Origin: Ceratopteris richardii
Taxonomy: Eukaryota; Streptophyta; Polypodiopsida; Polypodiales; Pteridaceae
Assembly (NCBI GenBank): GCA_020310875.1
Contig: CM035413.1
Coordinates: forward strand, 162,792,806 to 162,856,805
Length of the DNA stretch: 64,000 nt
Direction: 5' to 3'
Positions within the stretch are counted from its first letter, which is position 1, and each line of letters starts with the position of its first letter. Under the pieces are notes generated by a model, which was not told where the DNA came from, did no database searches, and worked only from the letters and a program-made list of their open reading frames with translations. Shown here piece after piece: positions 44,394 through 56,119 of the stretch. A program made the position numbers and the translations under genes.

Positions 44394-44625
44394 TGTTGAT
44401 ATATTTAGGTAGTGATGTGTGTGAACACACTAGCACCGCCGGGGCACTTTTTTCCCTCTTTAGGAGGTTTTTTTCCCCCGGCTTGTATGTACGCCTATTG
44501 CCCTAATGGGCTACTTATCTTTGTACATTCTCTAGTAATACATTTAGTATTGTGTGTTTTGTGCTCCAAGCTTCTTCTTCTTCCTTGTGCTGTTCGGGTG
44601 CTTCCGCAGACATCTATCTCCAAAA
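44394..44625 (+). mobile_element. 5' LTR of C2
   Basis: 232 bp from TGTTGATATATTTAGG to CATCTATCTCCAAAA, matched at 49166-49397. Confidence 0.95.
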
Positions 44626-44627
44626 AT

Positions 44628-44639
44628 TGGTATCAGAGC
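44628..44639 (+). promoter_or_regulatory. Primer binding site of C2, tRNA-iMet
   Basis: TGGTATCAGAGC two bases after the LTR, a perfect copia-type match to initiator tRNA-Met. Confidence 0.95.
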
Positions 44640-44906
44640 AGGTCTTCGCTTCATCTAGGGCACTGTCGACACACCTCCGTTTGCAATCTCATATTCGAAC
44701 AAAATTTGGTGAGCATACTCAGGGTGTTTCCGAGCACTTGTGCAGGCTATTTCATCTTTTTGTGCCAAAGGTATATACCTATTTCTGTTTGCCAGTATAA
44801 GCGTCTCCAAGTCTGCTACAGGTTTAGCAGAACTCGTCTGGGCAGTTCCGTTCAACTTTTTGAGATAGAGTCAATTTTTTGCATCAAGGTATTTTAGTCA
44901 CCGGCC

Positions 44907-45850
44907 ATGGCTGAAAGCAGTGATGTATTCCGTATGTTTGCTATTGAGGATAAGTTGGATGGTACCAACTACCCATTATGGGCTTATATGATGCAACATG
45001 TATTGGTTGCAAAAGGATTGTGGAACATTGTGCAGGGTGTTGAAAGACGTCCTGTTACACCTATAACAACAAGTACTGCGAATACATGTGCTGGAGCTGA
45101 TGAAGATGGTGTCAAAGATGATATTGTGCAGATTCCTGTTCGTGCTGCTATTTTTGCTGCACCTACTGCAGAGCAGATTCGTTGGGATGGTAGAGATGCC
45201 CAGGCACATGCATTGATAGCTTTGTCTATCAAACGTGCTATTATTCCTCGTATTCGCTCTTGTAGAACAGCTAAGGATGCTTGGGATACACTTACCACAT
45301 TGTATCAAGCTAGGAATGAGGCTCGTGTTGCTTACCTCCGAAAACAGTTGGAGAGTGAGCACATGAATGAAGGTGATTCTAAGGACAGTTTCCTAACAAA
45401 GATCAAAGACTTGAAGGAACAGTTGATTTTTGCTGATGATGTTATACTAGATAGCTCACTTGTGCAGACCGTTCTGAATGGTCTTCCTGATTCATATCAA
45501 AGTTTTGCTTCTACTCTTTGGTTGATGATGAAGGCAATCCAAATGCCTTGTCATTTGAGGAGTTAGTCTCTGTTCTATTGCAAGAAGATCAGTCTAGGCA
45601 AAACAGGTCCATTATGCGAGTTGTAGATCAAGCTTTCTTGGCTAGTCAAAAGGGCAAAGGAAAATGGAGCTCTTCAACTAGTAAGCAGAAATCTGCTAAT
45701 TCTGCATATTCGAAGAAGGAAGATAAAGATGAGAAGAAATCAGAAAAGCGTAAATTGTTTTGTAAGTAATCTAAAGGGAATGATCATATCATAAAGAACT
45801 GTCCAAAACTCGCTGCTAAAGAGGCAAAGAAGAAAGAGGTTGGAATGGTT
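44907..45850 (+). pseudogene. gag region of C2
   Basis: Opens MAESSDVFRMFAIEDKLDGTNYPLWAYMMQ, a typical copia gag start. It continues with a helical core (KDAWDTLTTLYQARNEARVAYLRKQL near 45260-45350, SLVQTVLNGLPDSYQSFAS near 45455) and a Lys/Ser-rich stretch, then a diverged knuckle region near 45760-45805 (NDHIIKNCPK). Fossil. Confidence 0.87.
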
Positions 45851-47230
45851 GTTGCAGAGGCCTCTACACCAAAAACAGAGTCTGCAAATCTTGTGCAGGA
45901 AGAAGAATGGGCGTTTACTACTGTCTACACTTTTGACCCATCTTCTCATGATCAATGCATGTCTGCAGTGGACTCAGATGTTTGGTACTTTGATAGTGGG
46001 GTGACCAAACACATTACCTCGCAGCGTAGTTTCTTCTCTTCACTCGAGCCTGCCCCTACAGGGAATACTGTCACATGTGCCAACAACTCCTCTTATCCAG
46101 TTATGGGAGTTGGTAAGATCATTCTGACTACTGCTGATGGTAGTTCTTTCACCTTGTCCGATGCTTTATTTGTGCCAGGGATCAAGAAGAATTTGTTATC
46201 AGTTTCCGCATTAGCCAAGATTGGCTTGGTTGTGAAATTTGTTGATGACAGATGTACAGTTCATGATCTGTCAAATGGCGATGTTACTATTGCTTCTGGC
46301 ATTTTATGTCGTGGGCTGTATAAGCTCATAGACTATGAAAGATCTGTGAATGATTCAGCATGTGCAGTTCATGATTCTCAGGCTATGTCAGATGCAAAGC
46401 TTTGGCATGCACGCTTTGGTCATCTGAATTTTGCTAGTTTGCTACGCCTACAAAAATATGAAAATGGTGTCCTCTTAGCCCAAACTTGAGGCACCTGGAA
46501 AACATGTTTGTGAAGGTTGTATTTTGGGCAAAATGCAGTGTTCCTCCTTTACAAAAGATGGTTCAGTTTGGGCTACACAGAAATTGTAGCTTGTACATAG
46601 TGATGTCTGTGGTCCTATGCAGACATCCTCTTTTGGAAATTACCTTTACTTCGTGACTCTCATTGATGATTTTTCCAGGCATGCATGGGTATATCCACTC
46701 AAAGTAAAGTCCGAAGTGTTCATGTGCTTTAAACAGTTTTTGGTTTTGGCTGAAAATCTATCAGCATGTAAAATGGGCACCTTCCGTTCTGATCGAGGGC
46801 GGGAATATATGTCTTCTGATTTTAATGCATTTCTGGCTGAACGTGGGATAAAACACCAGTGTACAGTGCCGTAGACACCTCAACAGAATGGAGTTGCTGA
46901 ACAAAAGAATAGGTCACGCATGGAGATGGTGAGGTGCATGGTCAAGAGTCAGGCTTTACCACATAGTTTCTGGCTTGAGGCTGTCATGTGTGCAACATAT
47001 GTACTGAACAGATGTCCCACTAAAGCACTCATCTGCATGTTTTTGGTTGTTTGGCATATGCACTAGTGCCTGAACAACATCGCAGAAAATTGGATGATAA
47101 GGCAGTAAAATGTATTTTTATTAGGTACAGTTCTGAAAGTAAAGGCTATCGTCTGTATCATCCATAGACTAAACGCATTCTGGTTAGCCGTGATGTTGTC
47201 TTTATGGAAGATGCTATTTAGCCATTGCTT
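45850..47230 (+). pseudogene. Protease and integrase region of C2
   Basis: Protease motif WYFDSGVTKHIT near 45975, then ILTTADGSSFTLSDALFVPGIKKNLLSV near 46120-46200. The integrase zinc finger is near 46405 (LWHARFGHLNFASL) with CEGCILGKMQ. The core has DDFSRHAWVYPLK near 46665, the FRSDRGREYMSSDF block near 46785 and the NGVAEQKNR block near 46890. The order protease-integrase before RT defines copia. Fossil. Confidence 0.88.
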
Positions 47231-49010
47231 TCATGTACTAAGGAGACATCTGTTAGCTCTAAAGACATGTATGATACTTTGATGCCTCTTTTTACAGGTG
47301 GACAGTCTAGTGCTAGTCCTAATGAGGCAACTTCTCAGCCTTTGCAGGTTTCATATGATGATGTAGATCATTCCATTTCTGATGCAGATTTACATGATGC
47401 ACTTGTTGATGATAGAGCTGATATTGAGCAGGCAAAAACTATGCCAAAATGGCTGGTGCAGACTTTGCGTGACAGCAAATTAGATGCACCTTTGCCATAT
47501 CATACTCGTTCAGGCTCTCATAGTGCCTCCTTTGCATCAGATTGCTATGCTATGGCTGCGTCTAGTCTCTGTGATGAGAATGAGCCTGTTTCTTTTGATG
47601 AAGCACAGAATTCAGAAAATTGGATGGCTGCTATGCAATTTGAATATGATGCTATAATGAAGAATGGTAAATGGTCTTTATGTGACTTGCCTCCTAGCAA
47701 GAAGGCCATTGGCACTAAGTGGGTATACAAGCTGAAGCGTAAACCTGATGGTACAGTTGACAGGGATAAGGCTAGGCTTGTTGCAAAGGGTTATGCACAG
47801 GAAAGAGGCATTGATTTTGATGAGACCTTTGCACCTACATGCCGTATGACTACTGTTCGGAGCATTTGTGCACTTGCAGCCCATCATGGTTGGAATGTAC
47901 ATAGTTGGACATTAAAACAACATTTCTGAATGGTGACTTGCATGAAGAAGTGTATGTTTTTCAGCCCCGTGTCTTTGTGCAAAAAGGGCATGAAAACCAG
48001 GTGTGCAGGTTAAAGAAGGCATTATATGGTTTAAAGCAAGCACCACGTGCTTGGTATGAGAAGATACATGCCTATCTGGTTTCACATGGTTTTGAGAACA
48101 GTACAACTGAAAGAACCTTATATGTTAAGCGTGCTAATGATGTGCTTCTGATCATTGTTGTCTATGTTGACGACATGCTGCTCACTGGTCCTATTGAGAA
48201 GCATATTGCTGATTTCAAGGCTGATTTGCATGCCTCATTTGAGATGTTTGATTTGGGGCATTTACATCACTATTTGGGCATTCAATTTATGCAAGTTGAT
48301 GGTGGAATGGCTTTGTATCAAACGAAATATATTGACACATTATTGCAGCATTTTGGCCTTGAAGACTGTAAGCCTATTGCCACTCCTATGGAGACAGGTT
48401 TATGATTGAGTCTTCATGATGCTGGAGATGCATTTGATGTTGTTCTCTATCAGCAGATTGTTGGATGCTTGATTTACTTATGCATTACTTGGCCAGATAT
48501 TCAGTTTGTTGTCTCACAGATGAGCAAGTTTATGCATTGCCTAGGAGTCATGCATTGGAAGGCGATTAAGCGCATCTTTCGCTACTTGAGTGGTACTCGA
48601 CTAGTTGGGTTGTTTTATCCCAAGGGGGGATCACTACGGCCAGATTTGCATGCTTTTTTTGACTCAGATTGGGCTGGTTGCTATGACACTCGTGTGTCCA
48701 TAAGTGGTTTTTGCTTCATGCTTGGTAGCTCATGTATATCTTGGTTGAGCAAGAAGCAGCCTACTGTGGCAACTTCCAGTTGTGAGGGTGAGTATAGGGC
48801 AGCTTTCCCAACGATTGTTGAGTGTGTGTGGCTCAGAGACCTTATGGCTGATTTGGGCGTTGGCCAGTCTTCTGCCACCACCATCTTCACTGACAGTCAG
48901 AGCGCATTGGTAGTTGCGAGGAACCCTGTGTTCCATGCTCGCACTAAGCACATTGAGGTGCATTATCACTATGTCAGGGTGCATATGTGCCCACGCAAGA
49001 GAACATAGCA
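47230..49010 (+). pseudogene. RT and RNase H region of C2
   Basis: RT blocks include [75 protein letters not shown] and YVDDM near 48163. RNase H landmarks are DSDWAGCYDTRVSISGF near 48660 and HARTKHIEVHYHYVR near 48935. Together these make cDNA from the element RNA in intact relatives. Fossil. Confidence 0.9.
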
Positions 49011-49155
49011 GACCTTTTCACGATGGCTCTGCCTAGGGAGAAGTTTGAAGCTTTCCGTAAAGATTTGGGCCTACTTCCTTTTGTGGAGTGATTTCCACAT
49101 AGCTTGGTACTTCCTTATACATGAGTGCCAGCTCCTTGTTCACCGCATCACTCCC

Positions 49156-49165
49156 AAGGGGGATT
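49156..49165 (+). promoter_or_regulatory. Polypurine tract of C2
   Basis: AAGGGGGATT directly before the TGTTGATA start of the 3' LTR. Confidence 0.85.
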
Positions 49166-49397
49166 TGTTGATATATTTAGGTAGTGATGTGTGTGAACAC
49201 ACTAGGACCGCCGGGGCACTTTTTTCCCTCTTTAGGAGGTTTTTCCCCCCCGGCTTGTATATATGCCTATTGCCCTAATGGACTACTTATCTTTGTACAT
49301 TCTCTAGTAATACATTCAGTATTGTGTGTTTTGTGCTTCAAGCTTCTTCTTCTTCCTTGTGCTCTTCGCGTGCTTCTGCAGACATCTATCTCCAACA
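49166..49397 (+). mobile_element. 3' LTR of C2
   Basis: 232 bp ending CTATCTCCAACA, followed by the TATGC duplicate at 49398. Confidence 0.95.
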
Positions 49398-49627
49398 TAT
49401 GCAAATACTTGACCTCAACACCTTGATAGGGCAACTCTTCACCCATGAGACAAAGCTCAAAAATAATGGGGAAAACTCTAGAGGTAATCAAATAAAGCTA
49501 AGGATAATCAAATATGCAAATACTTGACCTCAACACCTTGATAGGGCAACTCTTCACCCATGAGACAAAGCTCAAAAATAATGGGTTAAACTCTAGAGGT
49601 AATCAAAACTCTTCTACCCTTTATACA
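49398..49627 (+). repeat. 115-bp tandem duplication beginning at the C2 edge
   Basis: Units at 49398-49512 and about 49513-49627 both begin TATGCAAATACTTGACC. The first unit starts exactly at the target duplicate of C2. Confidence 0.85.
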
Positions 49628-49764
49628 GATACAAATAAAGCTAAGGATAAAGGTAAAAGCAAGAAGAATGAAGAAGAGGCTAGTACCTCTCAAGCTAATT
49701 ATGCAGGAAGAGGAAGAGGTGCTAAACAAAAGGGCAGAGGAGGAAAGCAAGGTAGGGGGAGATC
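49398..49764 (+). pseudogene. gag of copia X, second segment
   Basis: Resumes copia X gag after C2: DLNTLIGQLFTHETKLKNNG, a DTNKAKDKGKSKKNEEEASTSQ stretch and RGRGAKQKGRGGKQGRGRS. It ends at the AGATC duplicate (49760-49764), where the solo LTR begins. Fossil. Confidence 0.85.
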
Positions 49765-51027
49765 TGTGAAGAGATGGATAGGTATGTGCTTGAAGATGAA
49801 GAGTTGTTGCTAAATCCTTGATCTACACCAGCCAAATGAACTCCAGGAGTATGTGGTGGGCCCTTTTAGCTTGCCAATTGATTTATTAGACACCCTATGT
49901 ACCTTGGAAGATCACTCTCAAAAAGATAGATCAAAACAGATAAGTTGGAGTTAGCTCAGATGTGAGGAACTTGCTATTTTGGTTCATACACCTGTCTAGT
50001 GTTTTGCATAATTCTCTGAGCACAGCAGTAATTAGCTTAATTCCTTTTGGGGAAGTCTAATTAACTTAAAGATATAACTTTCAAGAGTAATCTCATAAAA
50101 AATAATGAACCACACATTGAAAATGATGTTTCACAAGTGATGACATCATCCCGATTTTCACGGGCTGCTATAGTAATGAGACCAGTGAGCAGAAAAATGA
50201 ACCTAACTCCAGATATATGAATCCAATGATTATGAGCATTTGTAAGCTTATACTAGACAGTATTCTGAATCCAACAAGCTTTAAAACATTGAATTTGAGT
50301 AAGTACACACTGAGAAACAGCTCTGACAAGATGAGTAAAAAAGTCGGGTACCTGACAGGGAAGTGAAAATGAACAGAGAGGGTTGACTTCAACTGAATAT
50401 AACTGAAGATTGAAAAACTTAAATGAAATGATATTTGGTGAGCATATAGTAGACTTATAGAGCTAACATTACCAAGTTAAATCACTGAAAATGATGCACC
50501 AAGCTCAGAGAAACCATCTCTGAAATCTGACTGAGAAAACTGAGAGATATGACAGTGAGTAGTACACTTCACAAGAACATGGAAATATGAACTCAAATGA
50601 TCATGAAAATGAAAGTATATTGATTGTAAAATACAATGGACTTACTGATACATATGTGTGCCTTGGAATCACACCTTGATGTGGCATAAAGCTCAGCTCT
50701 TGGAGGTCTTCACATAACCACGACTAAGCTACCATGTATTTATAGTTGATCTTGGGAGGCTAACTTCCCTCAATAACTCTCCAATCAATTAGTGATTGAT
50801 TTGATTCTCTATCTACCACAAATCACAAATTCGTGGCTCCTCTTTCCCTTTTTGATCAAGTGGACTCAATCACTTAAGATTCTTTCACTTTTACATTAAG
50901 TAAACTCTTCAAAAGTTACAAGAGGTTGTTCACAAGTGAACTTTACATTGTCTTCACTTTAAGGCTTCTTCTATGACTTTGTGGGACTCAAGCCAATACT
51001 TAGGCTTGTCATAGACTTGCTCCAACA
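49765..51027 (-). mobile_element. Solo LTR of an X-like copia family
   Basis: 1263 bp. On the minus strand it runs TGTTGGAGCAAG to TCTTCACA, flanked by the 5-bp duplication AGATC at 49760-49764 and 51028-51032, inside copia X gag. It has no internal coding region. Central parts resemble the X LTR (for example the TTAATTCCTTTTGGGGAAG stretch near 50040). This is the normal scar of recombination between the two LTRs of one element. Confidence 0.93.
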
Positions 51028-52449
51028 AGATCCTACAACAACTCACCTTGCAACATTTATGGTCTTACCAACCACACCATAGAAGAATGCTTCAAAAATA
51101 CAAGGAATCAAAGGGGAAGAGGCTTCCATAGAGGTAGCTATGGACAATCCAGAGGCAGGTACAACAATGGAGGAGGTAACTACAAAGATAACTACAATCA
51201 AGGCTGCAACAACAACAATTATGAGAGTGGGTTTATAGGAAGAATGGACTACAAAAACTATACTAAAGACCAAGAAGATTCACTACTCATCATGAACATG
51301 ACATCTAGGCAAGGTAAAGATGATGAGTGTCTTTTCTATATTGATTCAAATTGTTCCAATCATGTGGCTGGAAATGTAGCTCTATTATCTGACCTTGAAG
51401 AACTCAAAGGGAAGCATGAAGTACAGAAAGGTGATGATACTAAACACTCAATCAAGCAAATTGGAAATATCAAAACATCTGATGGTAGCATGAACCTTTT
51501 GAGTAAATTTCTGTATGTGCCAACTATAACCAAAAACCTAATTAGTGTTGGGAAAATTTTTGAGAAAGGTTTATAGGTCAGATTCAATAAGCATGGAGCA
51601 TATGTGGAAGAACCTCAACAAGGCTTCAAAAGGATTGCTAAAGGGGAGAAGTCTGGTAGATTATTGACATTTGAAATTGAAGACACAAGGAGCGTAGCAC
51701 TATTCAAGTATAGAGATCAAACCTTATCTAAGTTAGAAATATGGCACAAAAGGCTAGGAAACATAGGAGAAAGAACTCTAAAGCAAATATGCAGGGATCA
51801 AAGTGTGCTTGGCATTCACAATGTGACCAAGCAACATACGATATACAAATGTGGAGCATGCCAATTTGGCAAAGATCACATGCAACCATTCAACAGGAAG
51901 GGATACATTCATGAAGACTATTTGGAGCTTGTACACACTAATGTGTGGGGTCCTAGCAAAGACCCATCAATCTTAGGTTCAAGGTACTATGTTTCATTTA
52001 TTGATGATTACAGTAGATGGATAATCCTTTATTTCATGAAGCATAAGGATGAGGTATTTACATGTTTAAAAAAGTACTTGGCACTAGTTGAAAACCAAAC
52101 AAGAAGGAGCTTGAAGAGGATTAGATCTGATGGAGGTGGTGAGTACTTTTCACATGAATTTGATTCATTTCTATAGGATAGAGGCATAAAGAGGGAAGTC
52201 ACAACAAGATACATTCCTGAATTGAATGGAGTGGTAGAGAGAAGGAAGAGGTTAATTGTTGAAGCTGCTAGGTCCATGTTGAATGAGAAAAAGCTACCTA
52301 ATTACCTATGGTCTGATGTTATTTCTTCAACCACCTACTTGGTTAATAGGCTCCCATCCAAATAATTGGATGGTATGACACCCTATGAAGCATGGAATAG
52401 CAGGAGACCCTCATTGGACCATTGCAAAATATTTGGGTGCATTGCTTAT
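51028..52449 (+). pseudogene. gag end, protease and integrase start of copia X
   Basis: The knuckle region (CNIYGLTNHTIEECFKNTR near 51050-51110) and a Gly/Arg/Asn/Tyr-rich end are followed by protease with FYIDSNCSNHVAGN near 51335 and LLSKFLYVPTITKNLISVG near 51500-51550. The integrase zinc finger is near 51740 (IWHKRLGNIGERTLKQICRDQ, CGACQFGKDH). The core has FIDDYSRWIILYFMKHKDEV near 52000, IRSDGGGEYFS near 52125 and NGVVERRKR near 52225. It stops at 52449 where the gypsy O LTR starts. Fossil with a few breaks. Confidence 0.88.
52445..52449. repeat. Target-site duplication CTTAT, right side of gypsy O
   Basis: Reverse complement of ATAAG at 16131-16135, in the same place of the copia X integrase. 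It stands directly beside TGTTTGTTATC, the outer edge of the O 3' LTR. Confidence 0.85.
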
Positions 52450-53254
52450 TGTTTGTTATCCTTTGAAGTTGTCCTCTCGAATCATCATAGCATTAAGGAT
52501 TAACTCTCACATCTTAAATTTGTAAATCCGAGAAGTATACTAAGACCACAACCCCTTCTAGTTAATGGAATCCAAGAAAATGTAAAAATAATTCTCATTT
52601 CTAAGAATAACTTGAAAAAGGAGTAGGAAAACTAGGGTTTCTTGTATCTAGAGCTAAGCAATAGCGCTTTTTAGTGATTCTTGTTCCTAAAGTGTGGCAT
52701 TTTTCCTGTAGATTACAAATATGAACTCAAAAATAAATTTATGTACCTATATCACCTAGACGAGACAATCATGATTCTGATAAAACTATGAATTTCCATT
52801 TCTACTAATGATCTCATCCGTCTAATCACTCAATATATTGATAATCACCTCTCCTCACGAAGTCCACTCAGTAATACACAAGTTAAACCAGCAAATTCCA
52901 TGGATAACACATGAAAAAGACTCGAGAATCAATCATGAACACAAAAAGAAAAGAGAGACACGACTTTCAAACTAAAGCTCTTCATTCACATGTCTAAAGA
53001 GTACAAAATGATAGAAAACTCTACAAAATACAAGATTTTGTCTTTTATACTTTTTCAAGTGTCCCTTTTCACAGTTGAAATTTGGTCCTTTTAACTTCGA
53101 ATCTAAAAATATGTGCTTGAAGAGCTTCTAAAAATTCTCTAACAACTACATATAGTTTCTCTACTCATGAGGAAGACTCTTCCTGATTTTTTACATCATT
53201 GTGGTAAATATTTTACAAGGTAATGTGTGTTTTACAAAAAATCCTATTCTAACA
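52450..53254 (-). mobile_element. 3' LTR of gypsy O
   Basis: 805 bp; on the minus strand TGTTAGAATAGG to GATAACAAACA. It is preceded on that strand by a purine tract. It matches 16136-16853 with roughly one site in ten different, an old insertion. Confidence 0.93.
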
Positions 53255-53271
53255 TTTTCTTCCCCTCCTAG
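53255..53271 (-). promoter_or_regulatory. Polypurine tract of gypsy O
   Basis: On the minus strand CTAGGAGGGGAAGAAAA, directly before the TGTTAG start of the 3' LTR. Confidence 0.9.
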
Positions 53272-53299
53272 ACTTTTTGGTAGTGGATCGACAAAAAGT

Positions 53300-56119
53300 C
53301 TTTTCTTTAGCAGCTTCCCTTTACTTCTTTTTCCTCTGGTATACTTGTGCAAGTAAATCATGGCTTTTTCTTTGTGTTAAATTCAAATTGTTTACCATCT
53401 CAAAAAGTGCTTTCCTCCACTGGACTGCTGCATCTGGCATGTCTATTACATCCTTCTTCAGCTATTCTGTATATGCAGCTTCATAGGTAGTCAACCTTGA
53501 CTTGGTTACTACTAATAGGTTTCCAAAAAATTTTGACTCGCTTTGGAAAAATCTATAATGAAAAGCATCTTCAAAGATCTCTAAATAATGGCTTCCTAGA
53601 AATACAACTCTGTTAGATTATCATGTTTCTGCTTGATGGCCTGAAGTGCTCTATATTGTTCATGATTATTTTACAAGCACTTCTGATGTCCTTGGGTATC
53701 CTATCCAAGCCATAGCTAAGGTCTAACTACTTGAGTTCAAGCTGTTTTTCTTCTTCAATTTTCTCATATTCTTCTACTTGTTCATAGATAGGCACTTGAT
53801 CTATTTTGAAGTATGATTCTCTTTCTTCTTCTATATCCTCTTGAACCTCTTTATCAGGTTCAACTTCTTTACACATCTCTGACTTCCTGTGTCTGTTCTG
53901 CTTCTCCATGTTCCTCTTCATATGCTTCTTCTTCACCCTATCGTTCTTGTTGATTCTCTTTTGCCTGCTTTTCTTCTTCCTCTTGGTAGTCATCTCCTAT
54001 TATTGTATCATCCATATCCACAGGTTCATATACTATTTCCTGTTTATCTGCTTGCTCTTCTTCTTTTGTCTGATTTCCCAATTCCAATAGAACCTCTTCA
54101 ATTTTCCTACTCACATCTGCCTCTTTTTCTTTCTGATGGGCTTCTTCTTCAGTCCTCTCTTGTACCTTATTTTCTTCATTCCTTTGTGCTTGAGTCTCTT
54201 CCACTAATGGTTGGCAATAGGGTTAGTCAATATAGGCTTAGCCCCTATATCTATAATTCCTTCTGAAGTTTTAATCAATATACGCTTAGCCCCTATATCT
54301 ATAATTCCTTCACAACCTCGTCCATTCAATGTGGTCTCTTCTTCTATCAATTTTCCTTCACCCTTTAGGTTCCTCTTTTCTTCTTCAAGATTGACACTCT
54401 CTATATGTTCTTCCACAATCTTGACTCCTTTTGAGCTTCCAACTGATTTCTCTGTTGGTTTATCTACTTCCAATACCTATGCAGTTTTGATTGGTGTGCT
54501 TAGTACATATAAATTTAGACTTCTTAGTAAAAATCCCTCTATGTCAGTGTAGAATCAGATGACACTCTAGATGATGCTGCTTCTTTTTCCTTCATTCTAG
54601 TCTGATCCACTAAAGTTTTTTTTTGCCTTTTCCACCTGTACTATCCTGTTGAATTTCAGCTAGCAGTTGTGGAGCTAGTTGTTCAACTAGTTTCCCCTTA
54701 TCTTTCTTGGTTGGTTTCTTCTTTTGAACAGTCTTCCTTGGCACTCCTTTTCTTGCCACTATAGTGGTCTTGGCCTTTGGAGGCCCTTATAACTCCTTGA
54801 AGTATGCTAGTAACTCAACTTCGTTTCTGACAAACATCTTTTCAGTCTCTCTAGACATCATTTGATCATGGAGTTCTTCATAATGTTCTATTTCTTCTTG
54901 TCTCTAGTCAGTGGCCTTGTCTGAGTAGATTTCCAACATCTTTGATATTGAGCCTCATATAGAGCTCTCTTGTCACTACCTTGACTCAAATAAGTATATA
55001 TTTGTTCTTTACTTGTCTGAGGTGGATGTTGTTTCTTATCAGCCTACACTTTCTTTTGAGCAACTAAATTCTCTTCTTTGATGGCCTCTTCCTATTCCAA
55101 CTCTACCTTCCTTGGATCTGTTCTTCTTTTCTTGCTAGGCACCACCTCTTTAGTCACAATCTTCCTCTTCATTCCTGATCCTCTCATTTGTGGTTTAATC
55201 CCATATTTTCCTGCCTGAAGAACTTTAGATAGACTTTTTATACCTACCATTAAACTTCTGAAGTACTCGGCTTTGAGTGCCAACTTCAGTTGATCTTCCA
55301 TGACCAAGATGTGATATATGATTCTTGTCAAAAATTGGACTCCATTCATAAATTTCTTCTATTGCCAGTGCTTTACAGCTTCCTTCAACTATTCATGAAT
55401 GTATGGTGTCACATCCATGACTCCAAAAGGATTAGATTTATCCTTATTGTTTAGCATGATGGGTGTTACTGGTTTGTGAGGCATAGTATATCTCGGAAAC
55501 TTAGGGAAGAAAAAGAATTTTAAGAACATTATAGTGGAAAACTCTTCATTTTCCTTGCCTTTGAAATCAACAAACTTTGAAAATCATGCATAGGTGGCTA
55601 CATTCCTTTTAATAAAGCTACCATCCAGTCTGGTTCCCATTGAATAGAACTTCAAGGTTGCTTTGATATGCTCTACCACATAAAATAAGATTCATTTCCT
55701 TCGCCTAGTTCCACCAGGCTAGACATCACTTGAGAAACCTTGTCAAAATCTATAAAGAAGATTGGTTCTTCCAGTACTTTGTGGACTCCCACAGCCTTCC
55801 ATCTATTGTAGTTGATAGTTATCCTCTGGAACTTGTAGAATACTTGACATAGCATTGTGTACTTGTTGAGTCCCATCTTCACTGTGAATATGTGCTGACC
55901 AATCATTCTGATAGTCTCCTTAAGTTCTTTGGCTATCTGCTCTGCCTCAAGAAGATCTTGATCAACATTAGATTCTACATCAAGGACCTCCTCTGATGCT
56001 TTACTATCCAAGAACCAATGACCCTTGGATACGGTCACTAATTCAACTTTGAAATCATGAATGGTGAGCTCCTTGGTATTCACCATCCTGTAAAATAAAA
56101 AAAAATACACCACACACAC
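53300..56119 (-). pseudogene. Post-pol coding region (ORF2/ORF3-like) of gypsy O
   Basis: Begins near 56090 (MVNTKELTIHDFKVELV, then SKGHWFLDSKASEE, the counterpart of GHWFRDEQPVEEYL in N). It continues through basic (KRKIVTKEVVPSKKRR near 55130), acidic and Glu/Lys-rich heptad-like segments (53730-54480). Near 53300-53720 it matches the C-terminal part of N ORF3. Function unknown; conservation across A, O and N argues that it was a working part of the lineage. Fossil. Confidence 0.72.

Larger units (their letters stand above)
44394..49397 (+). mobile_element. Ty1/copia element C2, full-length structure
   Basis: A 5004-bp element inserted in the gag of copia X with the 5-bp duplication TATGC at 44389-44393 and 49398-49402. 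It has 232-bp LTRs, a primer site, gag, protease, integrase, RT and RNase H in copia order, and a polypurine tract. The LTRs differ at about 12 of 232 sites (5%), so it is several times older than gypsy N. The coding part is broken in about half a dozen places. An integrase scrap of the same family lies at 11207-11682. Confidence 0.96.

Noticed and set aside
44976-45362. Minus-strand Cys/Ser-rich frame opposite C2 gag
   Set aside because: Shadow of the copia gag on the other strand; no independent support.
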